Part shown: piece by piece, positions 1-8,098 of the stretch
Position numbering within the stretch: the first letter of the stretch is position 1
Layout: the number at the start of each line of letters is the position of its first letter
Source of the DNA: Phosphoribacter sp037045055
GTDB taxonomy: Bacteria > Actinomycetota > Actinomycetes > Actinomycetales > Dermatophilaceae
NCBI GenBank assembly: GCA_037045055.1
Contig: JBAOHJ010000003.1
Location: forward strand, 620,001 to 684,000
DNA length: 64,000 bases
Reading direction: 5' to 3'
Notes under the pieces: model-generated
Told to the model about the DNA's origin: nothing
Database searches by the model: none
What the model saw: the letters and a program-made list of their open reading frames with translations, nothing else
Position numbers and translations under genes: made by a program

Positions 1-395
1 CCGAAGTAGGACTGCCCGACCCCGGCGGCGACGACGAGGCTGTCGTACGAGGTGGTCACCGGGCCGGTGGCGGTCGTCGAGGTCACCGTGCGGGCGGCCA
101 GGTCGATGTCCACGACGTCCTCGAGCAGGACCACCGCATTGCGCTGCCGACGCAGGATCTCGCGGGTCGCCGGAGCGATCTCGCCCTCGGAGAGGATGCC
201 GGTGGCGACCTGGTAGAGCAACGGCTGGAACAGGTGGCTCGTGGTCCGCGACACCAGGGTCACGTCGACGTCGGCGCGGCGCAGGGCCTGGGTGGCGAAG
301 AGCCCGCCGAAGCCGGAGCCCACGACGAGGACCTGATGGCGGTCGCTGCGGCGCGGCCGGAGTGGGGCAGGGGCAATCGAGTGGTCGGCGGTCAC
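1..395 (-). CDS. ndh: Type II NADH dehydrogenase (N-terminal part, runs off window)
   Basis: This is the N-terminal ~131 residues of an FAD/NAD(P)-dependent oxidoreductase; the rest lies to the left of the window. After a short leader from GTG at 395 comes a classic FAD-binding dinucleotide fold, VLVVGSGFGGLFATQAL, then SHLFQPLLYQVATG, which is typical of single-subunit NDH-2 enzymes. These pass electrons from NADH to quinone at the inner face of the membrane without pumping protons. The segment ends inside the conserved YDSLVVAAG stretch of the first Rossmann half. The class is clear; the exact electron donor cannot be judged without the C-terminus. It is transcribed away from the copper-chaperone genes. 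Confidence 0.85.
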   Translation of the reverse strand, partial: MTADHSIAPAPLRPRRSDRHQVLVVGSGFGGLFATQALRRADVDVTLVSRTTSHLFQPLLYQVATGILSEGEIAPATREILRRQRNAVVLLEDVVDIDLAARTVTSTTATGPVTTSYDSLVVAAGVGQSYF

Positions 396-449
396 GTCAG
401 TGGCAACCCACACCGCGTCGCGGGTATGCCCACCCCGTACCCTGGACCG

Positions 450-1028
450 ATGACCAGCCCGGACCGCGGCCTGCTGAGGGCGGCGCGCAGCGGCGCGCTC
501 GCGCTCGTGGTGCTCGCGCTGGCCGCGGCCGGCCACCGGGTCGGCGGCGGCCAGCTGCCCGGCTTGCCGGGGCTGGTGACGCTCGCTGCGCTCGCGGCCG
601 TCCCGACCGCGTTCGCCACCCGGCGGCGCCTGGGCCTGCCGTCCCTGGTGGGGCTGCTGGCGGTGGGGCAGCTGGTCCTGCACACCGCGTTCGCAGCGCT
701 GGGGGCCGACCCCGGTATGCCGGTGGGGCACGTGCACGCCGGCGGGGGCGTCGGTGGCGCGCTGCCCGGGCCGGGAGCCGACGCGGGGATCGAGCTGCCC
801 ATGCTCGTCGCCCACGTCGTGGCCACCGTGCTGACCGCCGCGGTCCTGGCCTGGGGCGAGCGCGCGTTGTGGGCCCTGTGGCAGCGAGTGCGCCCCCGGT
901 CGTTGCCGGGTCGCCCCGCGGTCCCGACGCTCCTGCGCCGAGCCCCGGGCGCCCACGCCGCGTCGGCGCCGGCCCGGGGCTGCCCGCGCGGGTTGCCGCT
1001 GGGGCGCGCCCCTCCCGTGCCGTCCTGA
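450..1028 (+). CDS. Small hypothetical membrane protein beside a copper chaperone
   Basis: A 192-residue protein of unknown function. Three to four hydrophobic segments are visible, at roughly residues 10-27, 36-52, 60-75 and 112-130. A Gly/His loop (GHVHAGGG, about residues 92-99) lies before the last segment, and the C-terminal tail is Arg/Pro-rich and unstructured. Histidines near membrane segments and the position 90 bp upstream of a PCu(A)C copper chaperone suggest a role in metal handling, but this is inference only. The ATG at 450 was chosen because the helices start right after it. It probably shares a transcript with the chaperone and the DyP peroxidase that follow. Confidence 0.6.
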   Translation: MTSPDRGLLRAARSGALALVVLALAAAGHRVGGGQLPGLPGLVTLAALAAVPTAFATRRRLGLPSLVGLLAVGQLVLHTAFAALGADPGMPVGHVHAGGGVGGALPGPGADAGIELPMLVAHVVATVLTAAVLAWGERALWALWQRVRPRSLPGRPAVPTLLRRAPGAHAASAPARGCPRGLPLGRAPPVPS

Positions 1029-1118
1029 GGCCCGACCACGGGCCACCCCGGCCGCGCGTGCGCGGCCCTTCCTGCGTGCCCGGCACGCCCCACGACAGAC
1101 AGACAGGACAGCACTCCC

Positions 1119-1703
1119 ATGACCAGACGCACCACCACGGCGGCCGCGGCCGCCGTCCTCGCCGCCGGGCTGCTCGGCGCCTGCGGCACGACCACTACCT
1201 CATCGAGCGGTGGGTCGACCCCGAGCGGGGCCCCCGCCACCGCCTCGGCGACCGGGCAGGCGGCCGCCCTGACCGTCACCGACGCCTGGGTCAAGGCCGC
1301 CGACACGGGCATGACCGGCGGCTTCGGCACGCTCAAGAACACCGGCACGGCACCGCTGACGGTCGTCTCGGCGACCAGCCCCGCCGCCGCCATGATGGAG
1401 TTGCACGAGACCGTGTCCAACGGCTCGGGCGGCACCGTCATGCGGGCCAAGCAGGGTGGCTTCGTGGTGCCGGCGGGCGCGAGCGTCGAGCTCAAGCCGG
1501 GTGGCAACCACGTGATGTTCATGAACCTCACCGCCGCCCTGAAGTCGGGCACCACGACGACCTACACGCTGACCTTGGGCGACGGCTCCACGGTGGCGGT
1601 GACCGCGCCGGTGCGCACCTTCAGCGGGGCTCAGGAGTCCTACGCCCCCAACGCCACCACCGGCTCGGGCATGACCCCGGGAGCCACCGCGAGTCATGGC
1701 TGA
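1119..1703 (+). CDS. PCu(A)C-type copper chaperone lipoprotein
   Basis: This is a 194-residue exported lipoprotein. The N-terminus has a signal sequence ending in the lipobox LLGAC (Cys about residue 22), followed by a Ser/Thr-rich linker. The mature domain carries the family's copper-ligand pattern: a Met and His in MMELHETV, a later Met in VMRAKQGG and the pair H-V-M in GGNHVMFMNL. Proteins of this family bind Cu(I) outside the membrane and deliver it, in studied members, to the CuA site of cytochrome oxidase. The stop codon overlaps the start of the DyP peroxidase by 8 bp, so the two are probably co-translated. Confidence 0.9.
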   Translation: MTRRTTTAAAAAVLAAGLLGACGTTTTSSSGGSTPSGAPATASATGQAAALTVTDAWVKAADTGMTGGFGTLKNTGTAPLTVVSATSPAAAMMELHETVSNGSGGTVMRAKQGGFVVPAGASVELKPGGNHVMFMNLTAALKSGTTTTYTLTLGDGSTVAVTAPVRTFSGAQESYAPNATTGSGMTPGATASHG

Positions 1704-2919
1704 CGCCACCGGACCCACCCGCCGCTCCGTCGTCGGGACCGGCGCCGCCCTGCTGGGCGGCGCCGGTGTCGGCGTGCTGGGCTACCAGATCGGATCGACC
1801 CGCGCCGGGGTGGGCGTCACGGAAGTAGCGGCCGGGGCGGACCCCGCCTGGGCCGGTCAGGTGGAGCCCTTCCACGGCACCCACCAGGCCGGCATACGCA
1901 CCGCGCCGCAGGCGCACGCGACCTTCCTCGCCGTCGACCTGCTCCCCGGCGCCGGCCGGGAGGGGCTGCGGCGCCTGCTGCGCCAGTGGACCGAGGACGC
2001 CGGTCGCCTCACCCGCGGCGTGCCGGCCCTGGGCGACCCGCAGCCCGACCTGGCCGCCCCCCCGGCTCGGCTCACCGTCACCGTGGGTCTGGGCCGCGGG
2101 GCCCTGGAGAAGGCCGGCGTGGCCGGCCAGGCCCCGGCGTGGCTCGCGCCGCTGCCCGCGTTCGGGGTGGACCGCCTGGAGGCGAGGTGGAGCGAGGGAG
2201 ACGTCGTCGCGCAGATCTGCGCCGAGGATCCGATCGTGCTCGCGCATGCGAGCCGGGCGCTGGTGCTGGACGCCCGGGACATCGCCGTAGTGCGCTGGAT
2301 GCAGCGGGGCTTCCGCCGACCCGCGACCTCGACCTCGACCTCGACGATGCGCAACCTCATGGGTCAGGTCGACGGCACGGTCCAGCCCACCGACGCTCAG
2401 GTCGAGGACCTGCTGTGGGTGGGGTCGGAGGGCCCGGCGTGGCTGCGGGGCGGCACGTCGCTGGTGCTGCGGCGGATCCAGATGGACCTGGACACCTGGG
2501 ACCAGCTCGATCCCGAGGCCAAGGAGGCGGTCATCGGGCGACGGCTCGGCTCGGGGGCTCCGTTGACCGGCACCGTCGAGACCGACGTGGCCGACCTGGC
2601 CGCCACCCGCGACGGCCTGCCGGTCATCGCGTCCTTCGCGCACATCCGCCACGCCGCGGCCCCCGCCGGGTCGCGCGAGAAGATCCTGCGCCGCCCGTAC
2701 AACTACGACGAGCCCCCGCTCGGCGCGGCCACCGCGCAGGCCGGCCTGCTGTTCGCGGCATACCAACGGGATCCGCTCGTCCAGTTCGTGCCCATGCAGC
2801 GGCGGCTGGACCAGCACGACCTGCTCAACGTGTGGACGACCCCGATCGGCTCGGCCGTGTTCGCCATGCTCCCCGGGGCACCCGAGGGCGACTTCCTCGG
2901 GCGCGACCTGCTGGGTTAG
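1696..2919 (+). CDS. Tat-exported DyP-type haem peroxidase
   Basis: This 407-residue haem peroxidase belongs to the dye-decolorising family, closest in layout to EfeB-like members. The N-terminus has a twin-arginine signal (TRRSVVGTG, then an Ala/Gly-rich hydrophobic stretch), so it should be exported folded with its haem. Family hallmarks are present: the distal GXXDG motif as MGQVDGT, the proximal-histidine region FAHIRHAAAP, the RRPYNYDE segment and GLLFAAYQRD near the C-terminus. It overlaps the upstream copper-chaperone gene by 8 bp. There is no EfeU/EfeO iron permease here, so an iron-import role is not supported. Its stop overlaps the convergent TetR gene by 4 bp. Confidence 0.93.
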   Translation: MADATGPTRRSVVGTGAALLGGAGVGVLGYQIGSTRAGVGVTEVAAGADPAWAGQVEPFHGTHQAGIRTAPQAHATFLAVDLLPGAGREGLRRLLRQWTEDAGRLTRGVPALGDPQPDLAAPPARLTVTVGLGRGALEKAGVAGQAPAWLAPLPAFGVDRLEARWSEGDVVAQICAEDPIVLAHASRALVLDARDIAVVRWMQRGFRRPATSTSTSTMRNLMGQVDGTVQPTDAQVEDLLWVGSEGPAWLRGGTSLVLRRIQMDLDTWDQLDPEAKEAVIGRRLGSGAPLTGTVETDVADLAATRDGLPVIASFAHIRHAAAPAGSREKILRRPYNYDEPPLGAATAQAGLLFAAYQRDPLVQFVPMQRRLDQHDLLNVWTTPIGSAVFAMLPGAPEGDFLGRDLLG

Positions 2920-3527
2920 GGCTGCTGCGCCGACCGGTCCGGGGGCGGCAACCCTGCCCCGGCCAGCGCGAACCGGAGCGCGGCGTCGATCGTCGACTCC
3001 GGCGGCGCCCCGTGCCGGATCGCCACGGCGACGGCGTTGACCACGGCGTTGACGAACCCGGCGACCGCGCCCGGGTCGGGCGTGCCGGCCTCGGCCAGCG
3101 CCTGGCGCAGCGGCTCGGTCATCTGCTCGTGCAAGGCCCGGATGCCCTCACGGCATACCTCCGGCATGGGCAGGGTGGCGATCTCGGCCAGCCGCCCGTG
3201 GCCGGACTGGGCCTCGGCCATCGCGGCGTGCAGGTATGCCGTGACGCGCGCGACGGGGGTGTCCGCGCCCGCGACGGCGGCGAGGGCACGGTCCCGCGCG
3301 GCGGCGAGCATCGCCTCCACGGCCGCACCGAGCAGCGCCTGCGTCGAGGGGTAGTACTGGTACATCGTGCTGCGGGCCAACCCGGTGCGGGCGGCCACGG
3401 CCGCGGGGTGCAGGCCGGCGACGCCCTTCTCGGTCAGCACCTCGACCGCCGCGTCGACCACCTGTCGCCGACGCATGACGTTGTGCTCCGCGACGGTGGC
3501 GGCCTCGATCCTGGGCATGTCGCTCAT
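2916..3527 (-). CDS. TetR-family repressor, probable regulator of the divergent exporter
   Basis: A 203-residue TetR/AcrR regulator read from ATG at 3527 (an earlier in-frame start at 3566 would add only a low-complexity leader). The DNA-binding domain lies at about residues 15-60 and includes the recognition segment TGLARSTMYQYYPS; the C-terminal ligand domain is helical and Ala-rich. It is divergent from the MFS exporter gene with 143 bp between them. A near-perfect inverted repeat sits on the exporter's -10 box, the usual arrangement for TetR control of a drug pump. The ligand is unknown. Confidence 0.88.
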   Translation of the reverse strand: MSDMPRIEAATVAEHNVMRRRQVVDAAVEVLTEKGVAGLHPAAVAARTGLARSTMYQYYPSTQALLGAAVEAMLAAARDRALAAVAGADTPVARVTAYLHAAMAEAQSGHGRLAEIATLPMPEVCREGIRALHEQMTEPLRQALAEAGTPDPGAVAGFVNAVVNAVAVAIRHGAPPESTIDAALRFALAGAGLPPPDRSAQQP

Positions 3528-3615
3528 GCTAGGCCCGTCCCCCCGTGCCCGGGTCCCCCTTTTCACAGTCTTTACTCAGGCCAGACACAGACTCTCGGGG
3601 CGCCCGGCGCAGCCC

Positions 3616-3644
3616 TTGACGTCCCGACAGAGTTGTCGATAACT
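3616..3644 (+). promoter_or_regulatory. Promoter and putative TetR operator of the MFS exporter
   Basis: A -35 box TTGACG (3616-3621) and a -10 box GATAAC (3638-3643) are separated by 16 bp. The sequence AGTTGTCGATAACT (3631-3644) is an almost perfect inverted repeat, with 12 of 14 positions symmetric, and covers the -10 box. A repressor bound there would block RNA polymerase. The natural candidate is the divergent TetR protein; this assignment is inferred from position. Confidence 0.6.
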
Positions 3645-3670
3645 TGGGACGCAGCGAAGGGAGTCCGCCG

Positions 3671-5269
3671 ATGGACACCACCTCGAGGGCAGCCTCGACC
3701 TCCACCGATCCGGCCGCGTCCCTGGGCCGGCGCCGGTGGTGGGCGCTGGGCACCATCGCCGTCGGCACCGCGCTGATCATCATGGACGCGACGATCGTCA
3801 CCGTGGCGCTGCCGGTGATCATCGAGGACCTGCGCCTGGACGCCGCCCAGGCCGAGTGGATGAACGCCGTGTACTCCCTGGTGTTCGCCGCGCTGCTGCT
3901 CGTGGCCGGCCGGGTCGGGGACCTGCGGGGTCGACGCGTGGTCTTCGCCGCCGGCATCACGGTCTTCATGGCGGCGTCCGTGGCCGCCGCCGCGGCCCAG
4001 AGCGGGGGCATGCTCATCGGCTCACGCTTCGCCCAGGGCGTCGGCGCCGCCATGCTCATGCCCACGACGCTGTCCACGATGAACGCCATGTTCCAGGGCC
4101 GCGAGCGCGGCATCGCCTTCGCGGTGTACGGCTCGACGATCGGCGGGATGGCCGCCGTCGGCCCGCTGGTGGGTGGGTGGCTCGCGACCGACGTGTCGTG
4201 GAGGTGGGCGTTCTGGCTCAACATCCCGGTCGGCCTGCTCGTGCTCGCCGGGATCGCCACGGTGATCCCCGAGACCCGCGGCGGCGCCGGCGCCAGCCGC
4301 CTGGACCTGGTCGGTGCCAGCCTGTCGGCCCTGGCCATGGGGGGCATCGTGTTCGCCCTCATCGAGGGCGCCTACTACGGCTGGTGGCGTCAGCCCAGCG
4401 GCACGATCTCGCCGGTGCCGGTCGCGGCCCTCGTCGGGGTGCTCGGGTTGGCGCTGTTCCTCACCCGGGAGTCCCGGGCCGAGTCCCGGGGCCAGCCCGG
4501 CCTCATGGACCTGCACCTGTTCGGACTGCCGACCCTGCGCTACGGCGTCGTCGCCGCGGCGATCGTCGCGTTCGGCGAGTTCGGCCTGATGTTCACCCTC
4601 CCGTTGTTGCTCGAGGGCACCCTGGGCTACTCCGCGCTGGGCGCCGGCTGGATGCTCGTGTGCCTGGCCGTGGGCGCCTTCCTCTCCTCCGGCATGACCC
4701 AGCCGCTCACCCGGCAGCTCGGGCAGCGCGCCGTGGTGCGCATCGGGCTGGCCCTGGAGACCGTCGCGGTCGCGGGCCTGGCCGTGACCATCTCGCTCAC
4801 CGTCGCCGGGTGGACCCTGGGCGCCTGGCTGGCCGTCTACGGCGTCGGCGTGGGCATGGCCACCGCACAGCTGTCCTCGGTGATCATGTCCCAGGTCCCC
4901 CCGGCGCAGGGCGGCGAGGCCTCCGGCCTGCAGAGCACCGTGCGACAGCTCGGCTCGGCCCTGGGGATAGCGGTGCTGGGCACGCTGCTGGTCACCTCGC
5001 TCGGGTCGGGCACGCAGTCGCGGCTGGCCGACGCCGGGATGCCGGTGGCCGCCCAGGACCGGGTCGTCGAGCTCGTGCGGGGGTCGGCGGGGGCCGGCAT
5101 ACCCGCCCTGGAGCGCTCCCCGCAGACCGCCGCCGCCGCGACCGCTGCCCGCGAGGCCATGGTCGACGCCAGCCGCCGGACCACCGGCTTCGCCGCCGTC
5201 GCGCTGCTCATCGGCCTGCTGGCGACCGTGGCCATCCCGCCGGTGCGCGAGGAGCACGAGCTCGCCTGA
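3671..5269 (+). CDS. MFS drug-efflux transporter, DHA2 (EmrB/QacA) type
   Basis: A 532-residue major facilitator with about 14 membrane segments, the length and layout of DHA2 drug:proton antiporters. The motif-A-like loop between TM2 and TM3 reads GRVGDLRGRRVV (about residues 84-95), and TM1 carries the family-typical LIIMDATIVTVALP. The ATG at 3671 is preceded by the ribosome-binding sequence GAAGGGAG. The substrate cannot be deduced. Control by the divergent TetR gene is likely from the operator-like repeat over its promoter. An 18-bp palindrome begins at its last stop-codon base and belongs to the next operon. Confidence 0.9.
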   Translation: MDTTSRAASTSTDPAASLGRRRWWALGTIAVGTALIIMDATIVTVALPVIIEDLRLDAAQAEWMNAVYSLVFAALLLVAGRVGDLRGRRVVFAAGITVFMAASVAAAAAQSGGMLIGSRFAQGVGAAMLMPTTLSTMNAMFQGRERGIAFAVYGSTIGGMAAVGPLVGGWLATDVSWRWAFWLNIPVGLLVLAGIATVIPETRGGAGASRLDLVGASLSALAMGGIVFALIEGAYYGWWRQPSGTISPVPVAALVGVLGLALFLTRESRAESRGQPGLMDLHLFGLPTLRYGVVAAAIVAFGEFGLMFTLPLLLEGTLGYSALGAGWMLVCLAVGAFLSSGMTQPLTRQLGQRAVVRIGLALETVAVAGLAVTISLTVAGWTLGAWLAVYGVGVGMATAQLSSVIMSQVPPAQGGEASGLQSTVRQLGSALGIAVLGTLLVTSLGSGTQSRLADAGMPVAAQDRVVELVRGSAGAGIPALERSPQTAAAATAAREAMVDASRRTTGFAAVALLIGLLATVAIPPVREEHELA

Positions 5270-5286
5270 TGTACCATCTGGTACAT
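5269..5286. promoter_or_regulatory. Perfect palindromic operator over the SRPBCC gene start
   Basis: ATGTACCATCTGGTACAT is a perfect inverted repeat with 7-bp arms around ATCT. It begins at the last base of the exporter stop codon and ends inside the ATG of the SRPBCC gene. TACCAT (5272-5277) within it is placed like a -10 box for a leaderless transcript. The TetR gene 430 bp downstream in the same unit is the likely binder, making this an autoregulatory operator (inference). Confidence 0.6.
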
Positions 5287-5718
5287 GTCTGAGGTGCTGC
5301 GTCACACCCACCCCCTGCCGGCCACCCCCGACCGGGTCTGGGCCGTCCTGTCCGACGTCCTGGCCTGGCCCCGGTGGCTGCCCACGGTGAGCGCGGTCCA
5401 CCCCGAGGACCCGGGCGCGCCGCCCGGCGTGGGCGCCCGCTACGCCGTGCGCCAGCCCCGCTTGGGCACCGCCACCTGGCAGGTCACCGACTGGCGCCCC
5501 GATCGGGGCTTCGTCTGGGTCAGCCGCCGCCCGGGCGTGCGGAGCACGGCGACCCACGAGCTGACCGCCCTCGGACCCGACTCGACCCTGCTCACCCTCG
5601 CCATCGGGTGGTCCGGGCCCTGGCCCGCGCCGCCCGAGCCGCCTACGGCCGGATGACCGCGCGCTACCTGGCCACCGAGGCCGCCGCCCTGGCGGCCCGG
5701 CTGGCACACCCGGCGTGA
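5285..5718 (+). pseudogene. SRPBCC (START-like) family gene with a single-base frameshift
   Basis: The gene codes for a START/Bet v1-like ligand-binding protein of about 144 residues, but it is split between two frames. From ATG 5285 the protein runs normally (LPATPDRVWAVLSDVLAWP and so on) to about 5619, then reads into a Pro-rich end and stops at 5656. The expected C-terminal helix, RAAYGRMTARYLATEAAAL, continues in another frame and stops at 5718. One extra base in the GGGCCC run (5615-5620) would join the halves. The restored stop overlaps the TetR start as GTGA, which supports the joined version as ancestral. It may be a sequencing error or a real mutation. The substrate is unknown. Confidence 0.75.
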
Positions 5719-6266
5719 CCCCCCGCGAGGCGCTGCTGACCCGGGCAATCGGGTGGTTCGCCGAGAACGGCGTCGGCGACACCAGCCTGCGCACGCTCGC
5801 CGGCGCCCTGGGGACCAGCCACCGCATGCTCATCTACCACTTCGGCTCCCGGGAGGGCCTGCTCGGGGCCGTCGTCGAGGCCGTCGAGCGGGCCGAGCGC
5901 GACGCGCTGGCCGAGCTCATGGGCGCGCACGAGGACCCGTATGCCGCGGGCGCGGCCTTCTGGGCGCACGTCTGCGCGGCGCGGGTGTTCGTCCCGCTGT
6001 TCTTCGAGCTGTCCGGGCTGGCCATGCAGGGCCGCGACTGGGGCGCCTCGCTGCGCCGGTGGCTCGCCGACGGATGGACCGCGCCCATGGCCGCCGGCTA
6101 CCGCGCCCAGGGGCACCCTGCGGCCCGCGCCGAGGCCCTCGCGCGGCTGTCGGTGGCCGCGGCCCGCGGACTGCTGTTCGAGCTCGCGGTGACCGGGGAC
6201 CGGGCCGCCGCCGACGCCGCGATGGCCGAGTTGACCGCGATGGTGCGGGCCGCCCAGCCGGCATAA
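5715..6266 (+). CDS. TetR-family regulator coupled to the SRPBCC gene
   Basis: A 183-residue TetR-type regulator starting with GTG at 5715, which overlaps the SRPBCC stop as GTGA. The helix-turn-helix region lies at about residues 20-50, with LRTLAGALGTSHRMLIYHF as turn and recognition helix. The C-terminal half is Ala-rich and helical, as usual for the ligand-binding domain. With the SRPBCC partner it forms a two-gene unit preceded by a perfect 18-bp palindrome, so it most likely represses its own operon. The effector might be the small molecule the SRPBCC protein binds or modifies (inference). Confidence 0.87.
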   Translation: MTPREALLTRAIGWFAENGVGDTSLRTLAGALGTSHRMLIYHFGSREGLLGAVVEAVERAERDALAELMGAHEDPYAAGAAFWAHVCAARVFVPLFFELSGLAMQGRDWGASLRRWLADGWTAPMAAGYRAQGHPAARAEALARLSVAAARGLLFELAVTGDRAAADAAMAELTAMVRAAQPA

Positions 6267-6317
6267 CGTCCGGTTATCCATCGATATCGGCGCCAAACAC
6301 CGCCCTATGCTGGGTCG

Positions 6318-8042
6318 ATGGCGACCCCCTTGCTGCGCCGCATCCGCGAGAGCGTCATCGGCGAGGACCAGGTGCTCGACGGTCCCTACGGCCCACGCCG
6401 GGTGACCTACGCCGACTACACCGCGTCCGGGCGCGGGCTGAGCTTCATCGAGGACTTCATCCGGGCCGAGGTGCTCCCCCGCTACGCCAACACGCACACC
6501 GAGTCCTCGGGCACCGGGTTGCAGACCACCCGGCTGCGCGAGGACGCCCGGGCGATCATCCGGGATGCGGTCGGTGGCGACGAGGACACCGTGGTGATCT
6601 TCGCCGGGTCGGGGTGCACCGGCGCGATCGACAAGCTCATCGGCATCCTCGGCCTGCGCATCCCCAGCGCGCTCGAGGACGCCCACCGGCTCAGCTCGCA
6701 CATCCCCCGCCAGGCCCGACCGGTGGTGTTCATCGGGCCGTTCGAGCACCACTCCAACGAGCTGTCCTGGCGCGAGACGGTCGCCGACCTCGTGGTCATC
6801 CCCCAGGACGGCGACGGACACATCGACCTGGGGGTCCTGCGCGAGCGCCTGGGCGAGTTCTCGGCCCGTCCGCTGAAGATCGGGTCGTTCTCCGCCGCGA
6901 GCAACGTCACCGGCATCGTCACCGACGTGTTCGCCGTCGCCGCGCTGTTGCACGAGCACGGCGCGCTGTCGTTCTGGGACTACGCGGCCGCCGGGCCCTA
7001 CGTGCAGATCGAGGTCAACGGCCCGGGTGGAGTACGCCGAGGCGGGGTGGCGCAGACTCCCGACGGCCCGGCACGCTCGGGGGCCTACCTCGATGCGGTG
7101 TTCCTCTCTCCGCACAAGTTCATCGGCGGCCCGGCGACCCCCGGCGTGCTCGTCGTGCGCCGCGAGCTGCTGACCAACCGGGTGCCCGACGTGCCCGGGG
7201 GCGGCACCGTCGCCTACGTCAACCCCACCGAGCACCGCTACCTCGACGACCCGGCGCACCGCGAGGAGGGCGGCACCCCGGCGATCATCGAGTCGATCCG
7301 CGCCGGGCTGGTGTTCCAGCTCAAGGCGGCCGTCGGCGTCGAGGTCATCCGGGCGCAGGAGGAGCGCCTGCTCGCCCGGGCCCTGTCGGCGTGGACGGAC
7401 GAGCCGGGCATCGAGATCCTCGGCAACCTCGCGGCCCGTCGACTGTCGATCGTGTCGTTCGTCGTCCGGGCGCCCTCGGGGCGCTACCTGCACCACAACT
7501 TCGTCGTCGCCCTTCTCAACGACCTCTTCGGGATCCAGGCCCGCGGCGGCTGCTCGTGCGCCGGGCCCTACGGGCACGCCCTGCTGGGCATCGACCTGGC
7601 CACCTCGCGCGAGTTCGAGCGCGAGATCGCGCACGGCTGCGAGGGCATCAAACCCGGCTGGGTCCGGGTGAACCTCAACTACTTCCTCTCCGACGCCGTC
7701 GTGGACTACCTCGTGGAGGCGGTGCGCCTGGTCGCCCGCGACGGCTGGCGGATGCTCGCGGACTACCGCTTCGACACCGTCACCGGCCGGTGGCACCATC
7801 GCCGCGGGCCCGTCGAGCCGCCGCTGCGCCTCACCGACATCCGGTATGCCGCGGACGGCACCTTCAGCTACCCCTCGCACACCGCGCGGGCCCCGGAGAG
7901 CGCGCTCGCGGCATACCTCGCCGAGGCCCGGCGCATCCTCGCCGACGCCGACGGGCCCGAGCCGGCCCAGGGCACGGTGTCGGCCGACTTCGACGGGCTG
8001 CGGTGGTTCGAGCTGCCGGCGGCCTGTCTGGTCACAATATGA
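6318..8042 (+). CDS. Class V aminotransferase-fold PLP enzyme
   Basis: A 574-residue fold-type I PLP enzyme of the aminotransferase class V/cysteine desulfurase superfamily. The probable Schiff-base lysine is Lys267 in SPHKFIGGP, with substrate-pocket motifs THTESSGTG near residue 60 and AGSGCTGAID near residue 97. A Cys-rich loop GGCSCAGPYG (about 410-419) sits where desulfurases hold their active-site cysteine. It is about 170 residues longer than a normal desulfurase, mostly in the C-terminal part. No ISC/SUF scaffold gene lies nearby, so a role in cluster assembly is not supported. It is followed closely by an alpha/beta hydrolase and a YciI gene on the same strand. The substrate is unknown. 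Confidence 0.85.
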   Translation: MATPLLRRIRESVIGEDQVLDGPYGPRRVTYADYTASGRGLSFIEDFIRAEVLPRYANTHTESSGTGLQTTRLREDARAIIRDAVGGDEDTVVIFAGSGCTGAIDKLIGILGLRIPSALEDAHRLSSHIPRQARPVVFIGPFEHHSNELSWRETVADLVVIPQDGDGHIDLGVLRERLGEFSARPLKIGSFSAASNVTGIVTDVFAVAALLHEHGALSFWDYAAAGPYVQIEVNGPGGVRRGGVAQTPDGPARSGAYLDAVFLSPHKFIGGPATPGVLVVRRELLTNRVPDVPGGGTVAYVNPTEHRYLDDPAHREEGGTPAIIESIRAGLVFQLKAAVGVEVIRAQEERLLARALSAWTDEPGIEILGNLAARRLSIVSFVVRAPSGRYLHHNFVVALLNDLFGIQARGGCSCAGPYGHALLGIDLATSREFEREIAHGCEGIKPGWVRVNLNYFLSDAVVDYLVEAVRLVARDGWRMLADYRFDTVTGRWHHRRGPVEPPLRLTDIRYAADGTFSYPSHTARAPESALAAYLAEARRILADADGPEPAQGTVSADFDGLRWFELPAACLVTI

Positions 8043-8098
8043 TCACGTTCCTCGTGGCCCCGTTCCTACCAAGGGGTAACCCCGGTGCACGATGAGGT

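Noticed and set aside
1696..2919. An EfeUOB iron-uptake system
   Set aside because: Only the DyP peroxidase is present; there is no EfeU permease or EfeO, and the partner is a copper chaperone.
5285..5656. A complete 123-residue SRPBCC protein
   Set aside because: Its Pro-rich end is not family-like, while the expected C-terminal helix lies in the next frame and overlaps the TetR start.
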